Positions 22,017-33,519 of a DNA stretch of 64,000 bases are shown here, piece after piece. The DNA is from Gnetum montanum (taxonomy: Eukaryota; Streptophyta; Gnetopsida; Gnetales; Gnetaceae), in assembly GCA_015680685.1 (NCBI GenBank), contig MNCI01015611.1:104836-168835 (forward strand), written 5' to 3'. A model generated the notes under the pieces. It was not told the DNA's origin. It ran no database searches and saw only the letters and a list, made by a program, of their open reading frames with translations. Every line of letters starts with the position of its first letter. Position 1 is the first letter of the stretch. The translations under genes were made by a program, and so were the position numbers.

Positions 22017-24628
22017 GTAACAGCACGCGTTTTTCTTCAATATTTTAGATATGTTTTATTATGTTTTCAGGCGTCTGTAGTCTGCGCAACGGCGTTTTGA
22101 ATTATTCAATAATTCAATGGGTCAAGGATACTGTGTCATTTATTGAGCACCTCCGAACTATGATATTTCAAGGCTCCGTGTTATTTTTGAATTTTATTAC
22201 GTCAGCCTTTGAAGCTTGAATATTATATTTCGGTTACTATAAGTGTCTGCAAGTTATACGCAAGGCATTACTGCACGTGCTTTTCTAATGATATGCCTGT
22301 TCTATCAAACATGTAAACTGCTTTTTAATGAAGAAAACATTTTTGTTTCTTCTTAGTCATTTTTGTGAAAAAACTTACATAGCAATAGTATCTGAACACT
22401 AATATTCTAAACATAGAATGCGCTTTGGAATCATATATAGTCTAAGGGTTTGAAACGTTGCAGTTTCCGGATGCCAGAAGTTTCTCATTTCAGCCTTCTA
22501 ATTTATCAGCAAATGTTTGTTTCACCTTCAATCAGATAGAAGTAGAATTCTCTGTTTGCACATTAAATTATCTTATGCATTAAATGGTAAAGTGCTTATT
22601 TCTCAAGTTGGAAGATATGGTTTCAAGCCTGGGTGCAGCCATGGGGAAAAAGGTTAAGCTTTCCCTCTTGAACATTAAATGAACACCAAATTTACCAAAG
22701 AAATGATACTCCTTTTATGTCATTTAAATTATGAATGTAAAACAGAATATGATATGTAATTTTAGAAAGAGCGGAGGCAAAAAAAAAAAAAAAAAAAAAA
22801 AAACATTGATTTTATAGCCCTTGACATGAAACTTTGTAATGTTTCATGGCTGACCTTTAAAATCCCAAGATTGCTGTGGTTGTACTAAAAAAGTTTATTT
22901 TGTCAAGAAAAATTTTGTTTGAACTTATTTTCAAAAGAAAAAAATAAGGAAAAAAGTAATAAGAAACCTTGGTTGAGTCCAAGGGTCCAAGAATCAAAAG
23001 GTCAGGCTTAAGCATGAGAAAGGAAAACGTTGAAGGAGATAGAAAATCTAGTGCATAGAGATTGGAATGGGCTAGCATAGTTTTGTTTAGATAAAATATC
23101 AAATAAGACTATGCAATGAATTTTCTAAAAGTCCAATTCAATTCAGTCCCTAAAAAGGTACTGATAACACATGAGAACATTAACAAACATTTGTTGTCTC
23201 TAGCTTTTCATTTATCTTACCTTAATCCAATTTATGAATATCTTTCTTTGTTACCAAACTTTTATGAAGTTAATTGTATGCTTTATACTCAGAGTTATTA
23301 ACTATATTCTTAGTTTTTTAGTTTAAGTTATTTACACTTTTTAGAATAATCTTTTGTTTAAGGTGATCCATTTTATTAGTTCTTAATAGCTTCAAAACTT
23401 ATCACTATTTTTTTCTTTTGCATGAACTAACCTTTTACACAATCTCCATCTACCTCATTGTCTCTTTAAGTCTTCTATAATATAATTAGTTATTTGACTG
23501 CGTAAGTTATTTGCAAAAGCTTCCAAATTTGGTTGTTTCTTTCAGTATTGTGGCCTCTTGAATGATTTGTTACAAAAATTCTTTAAGGTTGTGTACATTA
23601 TTTATTATGGTTAGGTATAATGTCTCTTACTTCTTTTCTTTCTTTATTTCTTTTTTTTTGGTTGTTTGTTTTTTTTATTGTTGAGTTTTCTCATTCAGGT
23701 ATTATTGCTAGCACCAATGGCTGATCTTTCACTGCAAAAATCTATACTCACTTGACTTTCCAGTTTTTCATTGGCATGATTCTCGTTATCAAGAAATAAT
23801 CCCTCCTGGACTTGTCGATTCTGCACTTGAATATTAGAGTCATTTTTAAAAGTATATTATTGCAATCTTAATGCCATCATTCATATCCGAACTCTCTTTA
23901 AAACCGTACCTCCATGATTCTTGAGTCCTTTTTAACTATTTCAACATAATCATGTGTTTCAATTAAATTTGTTCCTTTGCTAATTCAAAACACTCCTGGC
24001 AGTTGAATCCAAATTTTATTATTATATAATTTAATTCAGCCTTTGTTGAGTAAGCACACAAATGATTGGAATTTTTTTCTTCTCTAAAACAGTTTTTAAC
24101 ACCATAGTTTTGTTCCGTCAATGTAGCTCTCAACAAATTTAAAATTTTCACTAACATGAATTTCTATTTCTATTTAAATCCATAGCTTATCTCAATTTTC
24201 TGAGCTATATTAGTGTTTCTATTTTACCTTATCCATTGATTCTGTATCCCTGTTTAGTGTCATATTTGCTTTCAAGTTTCTGAAATTTCTTAATTCACTG
24301 ATGACTGTCTAGTACGATATAGAAAATTTTGCTTACTTCTGATTGCAGTCATAGAGCATTACTGAGCATTTTTCCCAGGAATGTGAAACCCATGTTTGGT
24401 ACTTTTCACAACCTGATTATATTATAATGCCCATATGTCAATTGCAGGGATTCTCTAGCATTTATTAACTTTTTATCATGTTTTTTTTTGAAATTTTTTG
24501 AGGTTTGCTGCCTAGTTGTGTTGAAAAAATGAAGACAAATACATTAGTATTATTTGTTGTATTTCCTTTTATGTTTTTAAAAGGATGTTGCATTTTAAAT
24601 AATGAAATGAAAAAAAAGGGGGTTAGTT
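22017..24628. other. Presumed intron 5' part, non-coding
   Basis: AT-rich DNA with no conserved coding sequence except a SINE candidate (22575-22803). A 41-codon open stretch at 23712-23834 (contains FHWHDSRYQEIIPPGLVDSA) follows a pyrimidine-rich acceptor-like tract, but it has stops on both sides and its phase does not fit. Nothing else recognised. Confidence 0.45.
22575..22803 (+). mobile_element. Candidate tRNA-derived SINE
   Basis: A polymerase III A-box-like stretch (taaatggtaaagtgc, about 22580-22594) is followed about 35 bp later by a B-box-like ggtttcaagcc (22619-22629), about 150 bp of body, then 25 A (22779-22803). This is the layout of a tRNA-headed SINE. The flanks cattaaattat (22561) and cattgattttat (22804) could be a decayed target duplication. 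No SINE family is named. Confidence 0.45.
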
Positions 24629-24631
24629 TGT

Positions 24632-25433
24632 TGATGAGTGGCGAGGTACCTCTACACTCAACCATACGAATACGAGCGTTACACGTGCGATCCGGTCGAA
24701 CTCTGCAGACTAAGTGCCTACACGCCTTATGGAACACTTAAGATTAGTCATTCGTTGTCTTCCTAGACTTACTTGTATTTGTCACGGTTGTATGGTTAAG
24801 TAAGTCTGAGGTATATGATTTTTATAGTTTTTATGTTTTATCTCCTATGCTAGTGAGGTGAAGGGTGAAGAGACTAATTGACTAACTTTAACTAACTAAC
24901 TAAGCCTTAATTAACCTAGCATTAGCATCCGTTCTCACTTACCGTTGACACCCTGAACCAATGCAACCTTGGTTACCAAACGCTATTTGTTGCTGGGATC
25001 ACCAAGCGTAACGCACGTGCTCGAAGCGGTTGTACTGAATGCACTTAACTACGGGAGAAGGGTTGAGAGAGATTTAATGAACTAATAAAGCATTTAAATG
25101 ATAAACAATAAATAACAATAAATAAAGTCCTATTTAGCCTATTTAGCTTAGTCCATGCACTGCAAGGTTTATCCAACAATTTGTCTTTATTGCTGTACAC
25201 AAACTTGTGTTCAAGTACAATATTTGCTCGAATAAAGATCCGTTCACTTTGGAGTTCCTACTACGGGCACATGGAAATTATTCTATCTTTGGAGAGGTAA
25301 AACTACTAGAGTTTCACTACAGTCTGGCCTAGGATGAGAAACAAGGGAGAGTTGCCTCTTATTTATAGACTTGGCGACGCACCGTGATATCGTGTATGCG
25401 ATATCGTGGCGGATGCGATATCGCGTCCCATCA
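24632..25433 (-). repeat. 3' LTR of copy D
   Basis: 802 bp, TGATGAGTGG to GTCCCATCA. In element sense: three CGATATC palindromes at the start of U3 (about 25425-25383), a TATA box (complement tatttatag at about 25358-25366), and poly(A) signal AATAAA (complement near 25180). Confidence 0.9.
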
Positions 25434-25443
25434 TACCCCCATG
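25434..25443 (-). other. Polypurine tract of copy D
   Basis: The plus strand reads tacccccatg next to the LTR end; its complement catgggggta is identical to the tract of copy A. Confidence 0.75.
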
Positions 25444-25491
25444 ACTAAATGATAACTCGTCCTCGAGTTCCTTACAAAATATTGGGAAGGT

Positions 25492-25731
25492 ATGGGATTA
25501 TTGACTCAAATGGAACTAATGGTGAATGGGATGACATGTGAACGGATCATCATTACAAAACACAACAAAACTGGTGTTCACGACAACAAGAGTGAACACT
25601 TTATACATTTGACATCAAGCCTTATTTGGCAGCTGAGAGAGAAGAGAGAAGAAGTCTGCTGCTGCCAACGCCAAGATTGCGCCTTTCATTGTCTATCCAT
25701 ACGTGCGCCATCGATCCTGCTCCTTGCATAG
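25492..25731 (+). CDS. Small ORF antisense to copy D, function unknown
   Basis: 79 codons, antisense to the element and 50 bp from its polypurine tract. It is the positional and sequence counterpart of the ORF at 191-481 (shared GMTCER, KTGVHDNK, IWQLREKR). No domain, signal peptide or membrane helix is recognised. Either a small antisense gene or a frame kept open by chance. Confidence 0.3.
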   Translation: MGLLTQMELMVNGMTCERIIITKHNKTGVHDNKSEHFIHLTSSLIWQLREKREEVCCCQRQDCAFHCLSIRAPSILLLA

Positions 25732-27324
25732 TTGCTTTAGCACTGATCCACTTTAAATATTTCCTCTAGATCCAATCTGTTGTTGCATGATTGCCATCTG
25801 CATACACAACACAATCATATATTAGCAAGGGTAAATGAATTTCAATGCAACTAATACCTTGCTTCGGTGAGAGGTCCATTAGCTAAGTTGTGGTATGGTT
25901 GATACGGATCTGGAGATATAAGATTTTATGACTATTGGAGGTGTAGGGGCTAGGAGAAAATCGAAAAAATTGGACCAGGACCCCCATGACTAAGAGCGAA
26001 CCTCCGGTAGCAATAGAATGGAGAAAGAAAAAGAACAAGAAAGATGGAGAAAAAGAGACAACTATAATGTTGATGAAGTGAATGTCAAGATGGAAATGAA
26101 CGAAATAGAGTGGATTGCAAAAATGTTAAGGGAAAGAATTTAACTGGTGCACCAAGTAGGAATGCTAGCGGGTCCTCCCCAAAGCAGGCTCATGCCCTTA
26201 ATGCCCTAACAACCCCACATTCAAAGAGTCCGTAGCCTCTGGGAATGTCATTTGGAACAAGAGTTAAAGTCTTAACCGCAAGAATTTACCAAAAAGAAAA
26301 CGATGCATCCACCAAGATATACACTATGATATAACCGGCAATGATGTGATCAATAGAGAAAGAAGGATGGCAAGAAGAGAATGGAATGGAGTCTCAAGAA
26401 CAAGGTGGTATACAACCCCTTGTGTGTTTCATGATTAATGTGACTTGGTAAATCTCATTCCAACTCTGGCCTCAAACAAACCACATCCAGTGACTTCGCA
26501 TTAATGCATTCGACCAAGCCATCCACTCAAAGTAACAAGAATGCATCTCCAAAGAGCCACCACCATTCCGACCAAATGAAGGAGGAGAGAATGGGAAGCG
26601 AGAAGGGCCTTAGTTAGAGGGTACAGGTTTATTTTAGTTCCATAACCAGTGCTTGTAGCCCAAATGATTATTTCGTCTAAGGGGTGTGCTTTGAATTCTC
26701 ACTGTTTCTTTTTTGTTTTTATGCGTAAGAACCACACCATGCAAAGACTTATTATTTTTATTTACTGAACTTCCCGATAATTGGGTAACGTAGAAATGGT
26801 AAGAAAACTCAAGAAGAAGACATCCAAGCACCCAAGAGAATGGCCAACATGAATGCATCAAGTTCCCTTGAAGTCACACTCTTTTCAATCCTTAAGTCCT
26901 TCCTTAGTTTGAGAAATGCCCAGTCACTGATTCGTTAGAGTTCTTATTATTGAGAAGGGGACTGTACAGTTCCAAGCCAAGAGAGACCATAGAAATTTGT
27001 GGATGTATGGATGAAGTGGACTCATTGCCTGTCATATCAAAAGAAACATACCTTAGTATCAACATCGTAACTTAAAGGTAAAAACCAAACATTAGTGATC
27101 AATGGAAAACAATTCATACCATCATTAAGAACACTTATTGGGTGACAAACTTACAACATGGATAACACACACACAAACACACACAAAAAATGAAAAAGTA
27201 TAACGATGTAAAACAAAAACAAGAAAAGTTAAAGAAATTTGTAAAACAAAAATGTGCAAAACAAAAATGTGTAAAACAAAAACGTGTAAAACAAAAACTT
27301 AAAAGAACTGAGAGCCTCCAATGA
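25732..27324. other. Non-coding 3' region of copy D
   Basis: Between the protease and the polypurine tract. Matches parts of copy A (1-190, reverse complement) and copy B spacer. Contains a CA-rich tract (about 27168-27186) and a 15-bp tandem repeat at 27239-27298. No RT motif on either strand. Confidence 0.6.
27239..27298. repeat. 15-bp tandem repeat, about 4 units
   Basis: Units resemble gtgtaaaacaaaaac with single-base differences (gtgcaaaacaaaaat, gtgtaaaacaaaaac). A further diverged unit may precede at about 27207. Confidence 0.85.
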
Positions 27325-30300
27325 TCAGCATAGGTGGCCATCTCTCCCATGACTAAATGGAAAGGGAGAGATCCGAAATAAAGAGCATTTATTTGAATTT
27401 CTCAAAAGTGTCCAACTTCTCCCAATGGATGTTTTCAGGTTAAGGGGTGGAAGTTGGCGACGCTCATATTCCAATGTATCTATGCCTTCGTTGCTGGCAT
27501 GAGTTATTCCCCTAGTTCGTTCCATGCATGTTGGTCGGTTGCTCTTTCGATTAGCTGTCAACCACAGGGTGTCCACTTGTTGTGTGATTGCTACATACAA
27601 GCACCTTTGTCTCAGAGTTTCTAGGGCACACCAGTTGCATGTAGGAGATACTGAGCATTCCTCCATGTCATCACCCTATGAGTCACTATATGTGATGCAC
27701 GGAACTTTCTTCTTCTCGATCTTTCCATAAATGTTTACCTTAGATATCTCCAAGGAAAGATCGTGGATCCCTAGGCACGCATCTATTGTACTTAGCCATG
27801 CCCTTCCCATTATAATTGGGAAGTCCCCTTTGTTACTGTTGACTTCTATCACCAGGAAATCAGCTGGGTATGACCAACCACACACAGTGGTAACAATGTC
27901 CTCCACCAATCCCAAGGGAATGGTGATGGATTGGTCAACCAACTCAAGTTGAATATTACTCTTTTTGAGTTGGGGCAGGTTCTAGGCTTGATACATTTCT
28001 CGTGAGATTAAGTTGACTCTGGAACCTGAGTCAAGAAGAGCCTTATGAGGTTCGTTCCCAGCGACTTGTAGATAGATCAAGGGACTTCCAGGATCAGAGA
28101 GTTTCCTGGGAAGGTGGCCTACCTTGATCCAGTCAATAACGGTATGTGTTAACATAACCGTATGTGTTAAGTTCTGGTGTTGGTTTGAAGGGAGCTCCGA
28201 AGTCTTGTATGTTGGAGGAGCATGCATAGACTCAACCGCTTGTGGTTGTGAGAGCTTGTCTGGGCTTTTGGTTTTGAAAAAAGGTCTTCTCTTCTTGCGG
28301 TTGTCAGAACTAGCAGCGGGTTGAAGGTTTACAGCTCTCGTAGCATTACGTTGTTGCGGTTGAGTGGGGAGTTCCCCTTGCATTGTTGGAGCAGGTGGTA
28401 GAGGAACTACTGGTGTAAGAGTGGCGGATGGATTTGGAGGATGGTATGGATATGGAGCGTCTCCTGGAGGAGAAGGAGTTCTAAAATACTCCCGAACTTG
28501 GTAGTGCTGATGTGGAGTTGTGTGACCCATAGTCACTTGGAGAAATCGGTTGTTGCACGTAATAGCCATAAGGATCGGGTTGCTGGTAAGGGTATTGTTG
28601 TCTCGGCGGTGGCATCCCCCATGACTGTGGGTGTTGCCACTGCTGATGTTGCCTAATGGGTTGTGGTGGAGTTCCACCTGGATAGTATATTAATGGTTGG
28701 TGGAACTGTCTCGGGTTACCTTGGGGATAAGGTAACCTTCGGGGTGCCTGCCGTCTGTTAAGTCTTGAGTTAAGTGCATACACCTCAGACTCTTGTAGAT
28801 GTGAGATTATTGGGCAACATCCTTTAGGATGGTCATATTAGCAGATCTCACATCCATCGTCATTGTCTGTGTCAGAATCCACAACCTCATCGTAGATAGT
28901 CATTTTTCCCTTACCCTTGTTACGTGCATGGCCTAAATCTCTTCTCTTTTTCTTATCCTACTCACTACTTCGTTCCTCCTTAGACTCCTCTACAATTTTC
29001 AGGATAGTTTCTATTTTGCTGTCTAAGGAGCTCCATATTTCATCTACCTTAGTCGATACCTCCGTTGTTAGCTTTTGAAGCGGCAAGGTTTTTCTATTCA
29101 CCAACTCTTCGAGTGGTGACTCATCCTCCTCATCACAAAATCTCACTCCCTTCTTTTAGAGGGAAGGATCGCGGCTATATTCTTCCGCGTTTTCTCTTTT
29201 CCGTAGCTTCCCTTCTTCTTTGGCTACTTGCTCCAACAATCGATGAATTTCATGGGATCTAAGTTTTGATAGTCTCCCTTGGGCATAAGTCCCAAGAGTT
29301 CTCCTAGTCTCATGTCCTAGCCCATCTATGAGGTGGCGTAGTTAATCCCGTTGTGTGTAACCATGGCCCAGACAACGATGTAGTAATGCATAGTATCGGC
29401 CCATGGCAGCATCCAAGGGCCCCCCCGTACCCTGCTTCCATCATTGGATCTGCTTACGCAATTTAGACACTCTGGAGTACGTTTGGTATTTATCGTTGAA
29501 CAATTCTAACATCGTACTCCACCTCCTAATGGTTTCCGGTTCTAAGGACTGGTACCAACTTTCTGCTTCCTTTATGAGTGTCCTAGGAAACAACTTTAAT
29601 TTCTGCCACTCGTTCTCTATATTTTGCAAGGCGCAGGCATCGTGGAATGCCTATAAATGATTTTGCAGATCAGCGTTGTATCCCCCTTCAAAGCGTGGGA
29701 TATTATTCATATCTAATCTTTTGATCCGACTATCTCTTCGATGCCTTGTCGGTATTCTAACTGCCTCCGTTATATCTAGCATACTTCGGGTTGCAAGTAG
29801 GGGCTCGTCATGATCATCTCTTTCATGACGCCTATGATGTCTATGTTGTTCCCTACTTTTCCTTCTATGCCTTGATTCTCGTGAATGCCCTTGTTCCCTC
29901 TCTTGACTCTCTCGTCGAGGTCTCTCATATTGCTTACCCTTATCCTCACCGTTATGCTCTTGGTGGCTGTGCCCTGATGTGGAAGGAGAGGGTGAATGAT
30001 GTGATGAAGGGGAAGAAGAAGGAGAACCATTGCCATGACGATGTTTCTTACCTTCTCTTCGGCTGCTATGGCCCTAATCGTGATGACGATCTGAATGCCC
30101 GTCCTTGTCATGTGTTGTTGCTCCCTCAGTGAACAGTTGGCGTTCACGGGGATCAGAACCAGGGTTGTGTATCGTGGAGCGTAGGTTCTGATACCCCACC
30201 TCCTCACTATCGTTAGGAGGGGGAACATCATTTGATGGAGAACCTGTTATAAGTGGTTCACCATCTCCAATTTCACTTAGGACGTGCGGGACCCCTTTGC

Positions 30301-30676
30301 CCTTCAACAATGTATAGTTCTCCTACCGTGAGTCCCTTAAACGTTGTGTAGTTGTGGGATGATAATCCCTTGTGTCTAAATCACCTACAACATACTCAAC
30401 GTATAGTTGTGTCATGCCGATCTATGCAAGAGCACGGAGGAGCATGTTTGGGACTAAACGATCTGGAGGTAACACTATGTTACCTTGCAAGTCTCTCCAT
30501 CGCAGTTGTTCATCCTGATGGAGGATAAAGGTAAAATCGGGTATATACTCATCGTGATGAGTATACACTACCCGATGCTGTTGAGGAACTAGCGGTTCAT
30601 GTTTATGTATGTTAGACTGTCGACGGTCTCTTGTATGATCCCTAGGTGGTGAATTGCTCTTATGAGAAGAAGACAT
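27325..30676 (-). pseudogene. Ty3 gag-protease polyprotein of copy D
   Basis: Minus strand, N to C: leader MSSSHKSNSPPRDHTRDRRQ (30676-30422); charged linker; gag capsid core with NEWQKLKLFPRTLIKEAESW (about 29700-29441) and further capsid sequence GLGHETRRTLGTYAQGRL (about 29330-29280); zinc knuckle CEIC-x-YDHPKGCC (28813-28852); Pro/Gln/Tyr-rich linker (28783-28400); aspartic protease with active-site LLDSGSRVNLIS (about 28060-28010) and flap/core DFPIIMGRAWLST (about 27830-27790); C-terminal extension to 27325. Stops, often TAG, break it into five or six pieces. The gag core matches copies B and E. The lineage looks Athila/Tat-like. Confidence 0.8.
27676..28130 (-). pseudogene. Retroviral-type aspartic protease of copy D
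   Basis: It has the catalytic D-S-G triplet in ALLDSGSRVNLIS and, about 80 residues on, the hydrophobic IIMGRAWLSTIDACLGIHD block that ends plant Ty3 proteases. A stop between the halves (near 27980) makes it non-functional as read. It would cleave the gag precursor. Confidence 0.75.
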
Positions 30677-30689
30677 CTTGATTTAATTC

Positions 30690-30934
30690 NNNNNNNNNNN
30701 NNNNNNNNNNNNNNNNNNNNNNNNNNNNNNNNNNNNNNNNNNNNNNNNNNNNNNNNNNNNNNNNNNNNNNNNNNNNNNNNNNNNNNNNNNNNNNNNNNNN
30801 NNNNNNNNNNNNNNNNNNNNNNNNNNNNNNNNNNNNNNNNNNNNNNNNNNNNNNNNNNNNNNNNNNNNNNNNNNNNNNNNNNNNNNNNNNNNNNNNNNNN
30901 NNNNNNNNNNNNNNNNNNNNNNNNNNNNNNNNNN
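30690..30934. other. Assembly gap (245 N)
   Basis: It hides the primer-binding site and at least 253 bp of the right LTR of copy D (by comparison with 24632-24884). The N count is therefore too small to be the true length. Confidence 1.
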
Positions 30935-31490
30935 ACTTTAACTAACTAACTAAGCCTTAATTAACCTAGCATCAGCATCCGTTCCCACTTACCGTTCACA
31001 CCCTGAACCAATGCAACCTTGGTTACCAAACGCTATTCGTTGCTGGGATCACCAAGCGTAACACACGTGCTTGAAGCAGTCGTACTGAATGCACTTAACT
31101 ACGGGAGAAGGGTTGAGAGAGATTTAATGAACTAATAAAGCATTTAAATGATAAACAATAAATAACAATAAATAAAGTCCTATTTAGCCTATTTAGCTTT
31201 GTCCATGCACTGCAAGGTTTATCCAATAGTTCGTCTTTATTGCCATACACAAACTTGTGTTCAGGTACAATATTTGCTCGAATAAAGATCTGTTCACTTT
31301 GGAGTTCCTATTGCGGGCACATGGAAATTATTCTATCTTTGGAGAGGTAAAACTGCCAGAGTTTCACTACGGTCTAGCCTAGGATGAGAAACAAGGGAGA
31401 GCCGCCTCTTATTTATAGACTTGGCGATGCACCGCGATGTCGTGTACGCGATAACGCGGGGGATGCGATACGCGATATCGTGTCCCATCA
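30935..31490 (-). repeat. 5' LTR of copy D (visible part)
   Basis: Aligns with 24885-25433 and ends GTCCCATCA, followed by the target duplicate tttgt. Its U3 palindromes (about 31438-31482) include two with point changes. Confidence 0.9.
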
Positions 31491-31495
31491 TTTGT

Positions 31496-32046
31496 AAAGT
31501 GATGTTTATTTGGGGATGTGTTTTATCCCACATGTATTAGGATTGGGATTTGGTCTTAATGTTTCCTTATAAATAGAAGGCTTGGGTTAGCCTTTACGTG
31601 TGTGTTTTTCATGCGGAAGCATTGTATTGAGGTTTTACCTTGGAGATGAGAGTTTGAGATCTGAGATCTGTTGGAGTAACAGATTGGATGTTTGGTAAAG
31701 CTATACAGATAGCTTGTGTCCTTAAGATTTGAGCAGAATAGAAGGCAAATTAGCATTGTTGTGGAGGTAGGGTAAAAAGGGCCCGAACCACAAATCTTTG
31801 TGTTCTTGTGCTATTTTATTTCGTTGTTTTCATTCTACTTTTACAACAAACGTTTGCTAGAGTTTATATTAGTTTTTTTCAGTGATTTACAACATCTATT
31901 TGATATGCTATAGCGCGATATTTTTTTGCCTTTAACGTTTTATTTAGATCCACAATGTTCTAATAATTTCTCCAAGACTTCTCTAGTGTATTTTCAGATT
32001 TGATCTACTGATTGTTTTATTGAAACTATCGCTTCCGATTATAACA
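31496..32046 (+). repeat. 5' LTR of Copia 2
   Basis: Downstream of copy D, ending GATTATAACA just before the primer site. Its last 290 bp (from about 31755) match 38325-38611. A TATA-like ttataaatag at 31567-31576 lies in its first part. Copy D inserted only 3 bp inside its start. Confidence 0.75.
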
Positions 32047-32048
32047 AA

Positions 32049-32060
32049 TGGTATTGGAGC
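32049..32060 (+). other. Primer-binding site of Copia 2
   Basis: The sequence tggtattggagc is two bases after the LTR end. It differs little from the Copia initiator-Met site TGGTATCAGAGC. Confidence 0.8.
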
Positions 32061-32069
32061 TAGATCTAA

Positions 32070-32080
32070 AGAGATGGAGA
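32070..32080 (+). repeat. Target-site duplication of LINE 2, left copy
   Basis: The sequence agagatggaga recurs at 37875-37885 right after the LINE's A-rich tail. Confidence 0.8.
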
Positions 32081-32399
32081 TGTGGGCCAGTCATTTATTT
32101 TAACTTCTAATGACTGACAATGTGGAGATTGGTAAGGGCGGATCGGTCATGTCTTCACTAGCGTTAGAAGGCACAGGGTGGGCACAGGTGGACGCGGAGA
32201 CGCAGGTGGACGTGGAGGCATCGGCAGACATGGGTACATAGACCAACGATGGCCGCGCTTCGAGTGAAGCACGTGAGGAAAGGCAAGCGACCCCATTGGC
32301 CGTGCTCAAAGGCCCCGGGGAGTTTGAGACTTGCTCGCATGAGGGTTCAGTGATGAGGCTAAAGGTTGGTTGCCTGACGGTCGGCACCCTGGAACGGTT

Positions 32400-33500
32400 A
32401 GAACGCAGCCTGATTGGCAAGTTCGTGTTGGAAGGCACGCGGCCGCGGATGGACTTGATTCGGTGATGGGTCCAGTTGGTTTGGGGGCTGGACACGGTGA
32501 CGGTCAAAAGCTTGGTTGATGACTGTCTCTTGTTTTGCTTTGACTTGGCGACGGACAGGGAGCACATCTTGGTGGAAGGGCCCTGGTTCTATAGGGCACG
32601 GGGGCTGGTGCTGGCACCTTGGCACTCGGGGGCGCACCGAGATGAGGGTCTTTTTGAACGGTCTCCCCCTTGAATACTGGTCGACGGACTTTCTGAAATC
32701 ACTGGCTGATCTCTTTGGCACGTTTATAAAATTTGACCTTTTCACTGCGGGGATGGATCATTTGGGTTTTGTGAGGTTCTGTGTCTGGTGATTCTTGCGA
32801 TCCGAGGACCGCGTGGACGAAATCGTGTTGGACACTGACTTCGGGGAGGAAAGGATCCAAGTATAGTTTGAAAACCTGCTGCCTGCAGCTTGGCCTTGCC
32901 TGCGGGCATCACTGGTGGGGTTGACTATGCGAAATAGGGTTGCCCAACCCCCGGGCTTGAAGAAGATAGTTGGAAGCTCATTGGAAAGAAGGGAAGGGTG
33001 GCAAAAAAGGGAGGGACAGTCCCCGTAGGGGTGTTGCGGGTCGGGGTAGGGGCAGCCCCCGGCCAGGTTTTGGCCAAGGGCAACAACAGCGTGGTTCCTC
33101 CTAGCCTTGGCGGGCCGGGGGGAGGGACATCCGAGGCCTCTCGGGGAGGGGAACCTACGACTGCGGGCCCGGATGGCTGGCCAGGAAAACAAGGCGCAGT
33201 TTCTTGTGGCGCCCCGTCTGGTCCAAGCACCGGGGCTGGCTGTGCAGGCTCGCCCAACACCCCCAAGATGAGGGGGTGGGCACATCGTGGTTGGGGCTGG
33301 CGCTACCATCATTGAGCGACTGGATCACCACTAGTAGGGGCTCGTCGCGACCCAAAATGCTTGATGTTGTGCGGGGGGTGTCGTGCAAGAAGGGGGTTGA
33401 GTCGCCCAAGGTTGGCTGTCCTGACAGTGCCCATGCTCGGAAAACAACCACGCAACTGGATATTGACTTGGGAGTGCAACGCACACTCTAGGAGGTTTAT
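32400..33500 (+). pseudogene. LINE 2 ORF1 protein (DUF4283-type)
   Basis: The segment around 32410-32640 reads LIGKFVLEGTRPRMDLIR, then VKSLVDDCLLFCFDLATDRE and HILVEGPWFYRARGLVLAPW. That is the DUF4283 pattern common in plant L1 ORF1 (hydrophobic strands, 'GPW' turn). A Gly/Pro-rich low-complexity region follows (about 32990-33300). ORF1 proteins bind element RNA. A zinc knuckle is not clear here. Stops and a frameshift interrupt it. Overlapping ORFs on the other strand are shadows of its GC-rich codons. Confidence 0.7.
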
Positions 33501-33519
33501 CACAAATGCTTGTCTGTTT

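Larger units (their letters stand above)
24632..31490 (-). mobile_element. Non-autonomous Ty3 element with gag-protease only (copy D)
   Basis: LTRs at 24632-25433 and (partly in a gap) up to 31490 are flanked by exact 5-bp repeats tttgt (24627-24631 and 31491-31495). Minus-strand order: 5' LTR, gap hiding the primer site, gag, zinc knuckle, aspartic protease, short C-terminal extension to about 27325, about 1.9 kb non-coding, polypurine tract, 3' LTR. No RT, RNase H or integrase exists in the sequenced part. This matches the class called TR-GAG elements, which rely on related autonomous elements. The two LTRs differ by about 5% by eye, mostly transitions. Confidence 0.9.

Noticed and set aside
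22619-22629. tRNA gene around the B-box-like word
   Set aside because: No cloverleaf or anticodon arm could be formed with confidence; the poly-A tail fits a SINE better.
23712-23834. Possible exon (FHWHDSRYQEIIPPGLVDSA)
   Set aside because: Flanked by stops in frame, phase does not fit either neighbouring exon, no family recognised.
30662-30949. ORF across the second N-run
   Set aside because: Consists of gap.
32758-33491. Several long overlapping ORFs on both strands rich in Pro, Gly, Arg
   Set aside because: They are shadows of the GC-rich ORF1 region of LINE 2; GC-rich codons on one strand leave few stops on the other.
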